A DNA stretch of 64,000 bases, taken from Caballeronia sp. SBC1. GTDB lineage: Bacteria > Pseudomonadota > Gammaproteobacteria > Burkholderiales > Burkholderiaceae. Shown here one piece after another: positions 60,601 to 64,000 of the stretch; position 1 is the first letter of the stretch; every line of letters starts with the position of its first letter. The position numbers were made by a program, and so were the translations under genes. The stretch spans positions 248,001-312,000 of the forward strand of contig NZ_CP049156.1 of the NCBI RefSeq assembly GCF_011493005.1, in the 5' to 3' direction. The notes under the pieces are model-generated. The model did no database searches. It saw only the letters and a program-made list of their open reading frames with translations, and was not told the DNA's origin.

Positions 60601-61373
60601 ATGCCGACTTCGACCTGCCTCAGTTGATAGCTGAATTGGTGGCTGAGGAAGCCGTGCCAGCGCTGCCGGTTCAGCGCTACACCGACACCGGCCTGCGCAA
60701 ACGCGTCCAGTGGCAAGACACCTGGGTCCTGCAGCGCCGCGAAGACGCCATCGACGCCCAAGTCGTGGCCGACAACGCCGACAGCTGGCGTGCCGAGTTC
60801 GCCGACTCTGCCCGCACGAGCTTCGGAAGCGACACCACCGAAGAAGCACGCGCCTGGATCGAGAAGAAGCTGGCCGACGAGATCAAGCGCCGCCAGGACG
60901 AGCGCAAGGCCAACGAGGTAGGCACCATTCCCGTGCCACCTAAGTACCAGAACAAGGACTTCCTGAGGTCCGACTTCTGGCGTCTGCGCGGCGGCCTGGA
61001 TGTACCCAAGGAGCGCTGGATCAGCTACCCCGGCTGCGAACGCGGCTCCGACGGCAGCCTGGTCATCGCTTGGGCCGGCTGGAACCACTTGCAGCAGGCC
61101 ACGGCACTGGCCGGCTACTACATGGACATGAAAGACAGCGAAGGCTGGGACTCGACGCGGCTGCAGCCCTTACTGGCCAGCTTGCTAGAACTGGTACCCC
61201 TGCTTGAGCAGTGGCACAACGAACTGGACCCGGTGTTCGGCGAGCGCATGGGCGACTACTACCGGGGCTTCGTCAGCCAGGAAGCTCGTGAGATCGGCTT
61301 CACACTGGACGATCTGCGCGCATGGAAGCCCGTCGTGACGACGGCAAAGCGCGGTCGTCGCAAAGTCGCCTGA
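57609..61373 (+). CDS. pglX: BREX type 2 adenine-specific DNA methyltransferase PglX
   Basis: 1,254 aa. GTG 57609 overlaps the pglW stop (GTGA). The SAM-binding motif is DPTCGSGHFLLGG (235-247) and the catalytic motif IV is NPPY (373-376), of the N6-adenine gamma class. An alpha-helical N-terminal part precedes the catalytic fold and a long C-terminal part should bind and recognise DNA. BREX methylates a non-palindromic host motif with PglX to mark self DNA; it is also needed for phage blockage. The long ORF shift upstream to 57429 lies in pglW and is rejected. Confidence 0.93.
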   Translation: MINAPQLLSDLTKLLKRLEGDLRQRIHEVPELKISLQAEWQAARDADRSAETFETWADQVIIQAGVHWLLSCVFLRFIEDNQLVDRPWLGGTPESGRLALVRDRHEAYFQAHPLETDRDYLLSAFREAGALPGLHTFFDEDHNPAFRIGISGDAAMALRQFWQQVDPNTGSLLHDFTDPAWNTRFLGDLYQDLSEATRKRYALLQTPEFVEEFILDRTLTPAIREFGFREVRMIDPTCGSGHFLLGGFHRLLAEWQRNEPGRNPVDLVQKSLDAVAGVDLNPFAVAISRFRLFVAALQASGVQHLANAHDFKVSVSIGDSLLHGTRFALKMSQDLFDAAESHAESGLAHAYASEDLSEVQRILGRQYHAVVGNPPYIVVKDKALNAAYRRQYASCHMKYSLGAPFTERFFELAVSAADGCNAGYVGLITANSFMKREFGSKLIKQVLPRLDLTHVVDTSGAYIPGHGTPTVILFGRHRPPVDERVRTVMGTKGEPGTPNEPAQGLVWSAILGQIDRVGSESDFVSVADTPRATFGRHPWSIGGGGAAEVKEQLEGTRSTMSEVAESIGFASFTGTDDVFSASASAFRRKGFPEKAIRSFVLGDAVRDYQTGSDDFAFAPYHEDLSPFSLERESQWGRAMWPYRASLEGVVSFAGKTRKECGDQWWTWYRWVPSKYRDPLAITFAFVATHNHFVLVRGGKVFKQSAPVIKLRDNSNEAQYLGLLGLLNSSAACFWLKQIFHNKGSTVDQHGARQRTDAFEDFYEFTSTGLKNFPVPVDPPVDIASRLDALGTSLISIRPGNFLTNTLQPTRASLDQARNRASQQRRQMIALQEELDWRCYRLYGLLSTDVAVDDVYLSDPVEVALGERPFEIVLARRVAAGREQTTWFERHGSTPITEIPAHWPENYRRVVARRIELIEHDKSIGLIERPEFKRRWNSPRWEDQEQAALRDWLLARLEAPALWPAIANQPPQLCSTTRLADAVLRDEEFMQIASLYAGHADFDLPQLIAELVAEEAVPALPVQRYTDTGLRKRVQWQDTWVLQRREDAIDAQVVADNADSWRAEFADSARTSFGSDTTEEARAWIEKKLADEIKRRQDERKANEVGTIPVPPKYQNKDFLRSDFWRLRGGLDVPKERWISYPGCERGSDGSLVIAWAGWNHLQQATALAGYYMDMKDSEGWDSTRLQPLLASLLELVPLLEQWHNELDPVFGERMGDYYRGFVSQEAREIGFTLDDLRAWKPVVTTAKRGRRKVA

Positions 61374-61403
61374 TCGCTCGCAAGAACATAGAGGAATACA
61401 ACA

Positions 61404-64000
61404 ATGACGCTGCTTAAAGACCTCATCGCTATCCCTGAGCGCGTGCACCAGGGCGACTTCGTTTTGCAACTCTCCAAGGGCGTGACCGAGCCCGAGCAAA
61501 CCCTGCGTGACTACGTCGTCACGCCGCAACTGGTAGATGCGTTTACGAACGCGCTGGGCTTCATCCAGCAAGCAGTGGAAACCGGTGGCAGCAAGGCTGC
61601 CTACCTGCATGGCAGTTTCGGTTCCGGTAAGAGTCACTTTATGGCTGTGCTGAACCTGCTCCTGGCAGGCAACGCCCAGGCCCGCGCGACCCCTGAACTT
61701 GCCGATGTAGTGGCCCGCCATGGTTGGACCGACGGGCGCAAGTTCTTGCTGGTGCCGTACCACATGATCGGCGCGCGCGACATGGAATCTGCGATTCTCG
61801 GCCAGTATGCCGAGTTCGTCCGCAAGAAGCATCCGGATGCGCCGGTGCCAGGCTTCTACCTGGCGGAAGGTTTGTTCAAGGATGCTCGCGAACTACGCGA
61901 CCGCATGGGGGACGACTCCTTCTTTGCCAAACTTAACGAGGGAGCCGATTACGGTAGCGGCGGAGGCGGTGGCTGGGGCGCATTCGAGAGCGGTTGGGAC
62001 GCCGTTGCCTTTGAAGCTGCAATGCTGGAGGCTCCCAACGGCGAGGAACGCTCGCGCCTGGTGGGCGACCTGATTACGCAGTTCTTCTCGGCCTACAGGT
62101 CCCTGGCAGGTAGTGGCGAGTCGTTCGTGTCGCTCGACGATGGCTTGGCCATTATGAGCCGTCATGCCAAAGCCTTGGGCTACGACGCCGTCATCCTGTT
62201 TCTAGATGAGCTGGTGCTGTGGCTGGCCAGCCATGCCGCCGACATCAACTTCGTTAGCCGCGAGGGCACTAAGCTGGTCAAGCTGGTAGAAGCCACAAAT
62301 GCCGACCGGCCGATCCCGCTGATCAGTTTTGTCGCACGACAGCGTGACCTGCGTGACTTGGTGGGTGAGAACCTGGCGGGCTCGGTCCAGGTGCAGTTCA
62401 GCGATGTGCTAAAGCACTGGGAGGCACGCTTCCACCGCATCACCCTGGAAGACCGCAACCTGCCGGCTATCGCCGAGAAGCGGGTGCTGCGCCCGATGGA
62501 TGAGGCTGCACGGCAGACGCTGCAGAGCACGTTCGACGACGTGCTGAAAATCCGCAAGGACGTGCTGGATACTCTGTTGACCACCACGGCGGACCGGGAG
62601 ATGTTCCGCAAGGTGTACCCGTTTTCGCCGGCTTTGGTCCAGACCTTGATTGCCGTATCTGCTGCCCTGCAACGGGAGCGCACGGCGCTCAAGCTAATGC
62701 TGCAACTGCTGGTGGATCGTCGAGCAGATCTTGAACTTGGCCAGCTGATTCCCGTGGGCGACCTGTATGACGCCATCGCCGAGGGCGATGAGCCCTTTAG
62801 CGAAGGCATGCGCCTGCACTTCGAGAACGCCAAGCGTTTGTACAACCAGCGCCTGTTGCCCATGCTGGAACGGCAGCACAACGTCACCTGGGAGGCCATT
62901 AAGCTGGGCCAGGCCGACCCCGCAGCGGCGAAAAACCTGCGCAACGATGCCCGTCTGTTGAAGACGCTGCTACTCAGCGCTCTGGTGCCGGAAGTCGAAG
63001 CATTGAAAGCATTGACCGGCCCTCGATTGGCGGCTCTGAATCACGGTACGTTCAAGTCGCCGATTCAGGGACGTGAGGGTGCAGACATTATTCGCAAGTG
63101 TCGCGATTGGGCCAGCGAGATCGGAGAGATCAAGATCACCGAAGACTTGCAGCCAGTGATCTCGCTGCAGGTGACCGGCGTTGACATCGAGCCGATCCTG
63201 CGCGCGGCCGAGGCGAATGACAATCCGGGCAATCGCCGCAAGCGGATTCGTGAAGCGCTGTTCAAGGAACTGGAGATCGCGGACACGGGTGACCTGTTCA
63301 ACACCTACGAGTTCAACTGGCGCGGCACGCGACGTGAAGTCGAACTGCTGTATGAGAACGTCCGCGAAATGACTGATGAGCGTCTGCGTGGTCGGTCGGG
63401 CACGTGGACGGTGGTGCTGGACTTCCCGTTTGACGATCGGAACTTTGGCCCGGCCGACGATTTGGCGCGACTCACGGAGTATCGGGGAGGGGACACCAAG
63501 ACCTTGTTGTGGATTCCTTCCTTCCTGAGCAACAAGGCATTGGCGGATCTGGGTCGCCTGGTCGTGCTGGACTATATCCTTCAGGGTGAACGCTTCGAGA
63601 CCTATGCCAGTCAACTGTCGTTCGTGGACCGGGTGCAGGCGAAGGCCTTGGCCCGTAACCAGCTTGAGCAGCTACGCATCAAACTGCGTTCGCAGTTGGA
63701 AGTGGCCTATGGTGTCAGCACCGAGCCCCGCGACGCCGTCACCAATCCTTTAACGGCAGACCAGCAGTTCCGTTCGCTGGACCCGACCCTGTCGCCGCGG
63801 CCACCGGTGGGCGCAGACTTCAAGTCGGCGTTTGACAGTCTGCTGGGCCAGTTGTTCGCCCACCAATATCCGGCCCATCCCGAATTCGACACGGAGATCA
63901 AGCCAAACGTTATTCGCAAGATCTGGCCAGAGGTGCAGAAAGCCATCGAAGCACCGGGCCGGCGCGGGCTGGTTCAGGACGCCGGCCTCCGCAAGCTGGT
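61404..64000 (+). CDS. pglY: BREX type 2 ATPase PglY, partial (N-terminal 865 codons)
   Basis: ATG 61404 has AGAGGA upstream, 30 bp after pglX. The frame is open to the window end. Walker A is GSFGSGKS (70-77) and Walker B is VILFLDE (Asp268-Glu269). The start LKDLIAIPERVHQGDFVLQLSKGV and the spacing fit the PglY/BrxC family of large (about 1,200 aa) ATPases. The remaining C-terminus and the expected pglZ, brxD and brxHI would lie beyond the window. A Gly-rich loop (GSGGGGGWG, about 184-192) lies between Walker A and B. Confidence 0.92.
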   Translation, partial: MTLLKDLIAIPERVHQGDFVLQLSKGVTEPEQTLRDYVVTPQLVDAFTNALGFIQQAVETGGSKAAYLHGSFGSGKSHFMAVLNLLLAGNAQARATPELADVVARHGWTDGRKFLLVPYHMIGARDMESAILGQYAEFVRKKHPDAPVPGFYLAEGLFKDARELRDRMGDDSFFAKLNEGADYGSGGGGGWGAFESGWDAVAFEAAMLEAPNGEERSRLVGDLITQFFSAYRSLAGSGESFVSLDDGLAIMSRHAKALGYDAVILFLDELVLWLASHAADINFVSREGTKLVKLVEATNADRPIPLISFVARQRDLRDLVGENLAGSVQVQFSDVLKHWEARFHRITLEDRNLPAIAEKRVLRPMDEAARQTLQSTFDDVLKIRKDVLDTLLTTTADREMFRKVYPFSPALVQTLIAVSAALQRERTALKLMLQLLVDRRADLELGQLIPVGDLYDAIAEGDEPFSEGMRLHFENAKRLYNQRLLPMLERQHNVTWEAIKLGQADPAAAKNLRNDARLLKTLLLSALVPEVEALKALTGPRLAALNHGTFKSPIQGREGADIIRKCRDWASEIGEIKITEDLQPVISLQVTGVDIEPILRAAEANDNPGNRRKRIREALFKELEIADTGDLFNTYEFNWRGTRREVELLYENVREMTDERLRGRSGTWTVVLDFPFDDRNFGPADDLARLTEYRGGDTKTLLWIPSFLSNKALADLGRLVVLDYILQGERFETYASQLSFVDRVQAKALARNQLEQLRIKLRSQLEVAYGVSTEPRDAVTNPLTADQQFRSLDPTLSPRPPVGADFKSAFDSLLGQLFAHQYPAHPEFDTEIKPNVIRKIWPEVQKAIEAPGRRGLVQDAGLRKL

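Overview
The window looks like a Burkholderiaceae chromosome (Paraburkholderia/Caballeronia type). This rests on high GC and on conserved gene neighbourhoods: coaX-birA, an Mla-like ABC/MCE operon, dacC, DUF493, lipB-lipA, dctA-dctB-dctD, tlpA and comM. No species name can be fixed from the sequence alone.

Positions 1 to about 23,022 are core chromosome. They hold coenzyme A and biotin ligation genes (coaX, birA) and a four-gene lipid-trafficking operon (STAS-fused permease, ATPase, MCE protein, lipoprotein). Then come a VanZ-like membrane protein, a 2Fe-2S ferredoxin, a small alpha/beta hydrolase, a D,D-carboxypeptidase and lipoate synthesis. A C4-dicarboxylate module follows: the sigma-54 promoter in front of dctA matches the sigma-54 activator DctD encoded beside it. 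A DUF3592 gene, a TlpA thioredoxin, a lipoprotein and the 3' end of comM close this part.

comM stops abruptly at its Cys-Pro-Cys-Gly motif near 23,022, and the rest is not in the window. From here to the right edge (at least 41 kb) the sequence is a genomic island: mixed composition, many genes of unknown function, six IS elements and decayed gene remnants. Its left end (23,039-23,215) carries seven short TGTCC(A/G) repeats, as expected of a mobile-element end. The island is rich in defence-type genes: an XRE regulator with a clear operator and divergent unknown genes (23.4-25.6 kb); two tandem HEPN/Toprim-associated paralogues (27.4-28.9 kb); a Shedu (DUF4263 nuclease) gene split by an IS21 element (35.8-40.2 kb); a 1,297-residue CHAT-protease protein (45-48.9 kb); a coupled 66-aa/522-aa pair of unknown function (50.2-52 kb); and a BREX type 2 (Pgl) operon, regulator-pglW-pglX-pglY, that runs off the right edge (53.1-64 kb).

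The IS pile-up (IS30, ISL3, IS3, IS256, two IS21) between 26 and 43 kb can partly be undone by reading. Removing IS256 with its 9-bp duplication restores a cysteine-hydrolase reading frame, and removing the first IS21 with its 6-bp duplication restores one 474-codon Shedu frame. The Shedu system is therefore probably inactive here, whereas the BREX genes visible in the window are intact.
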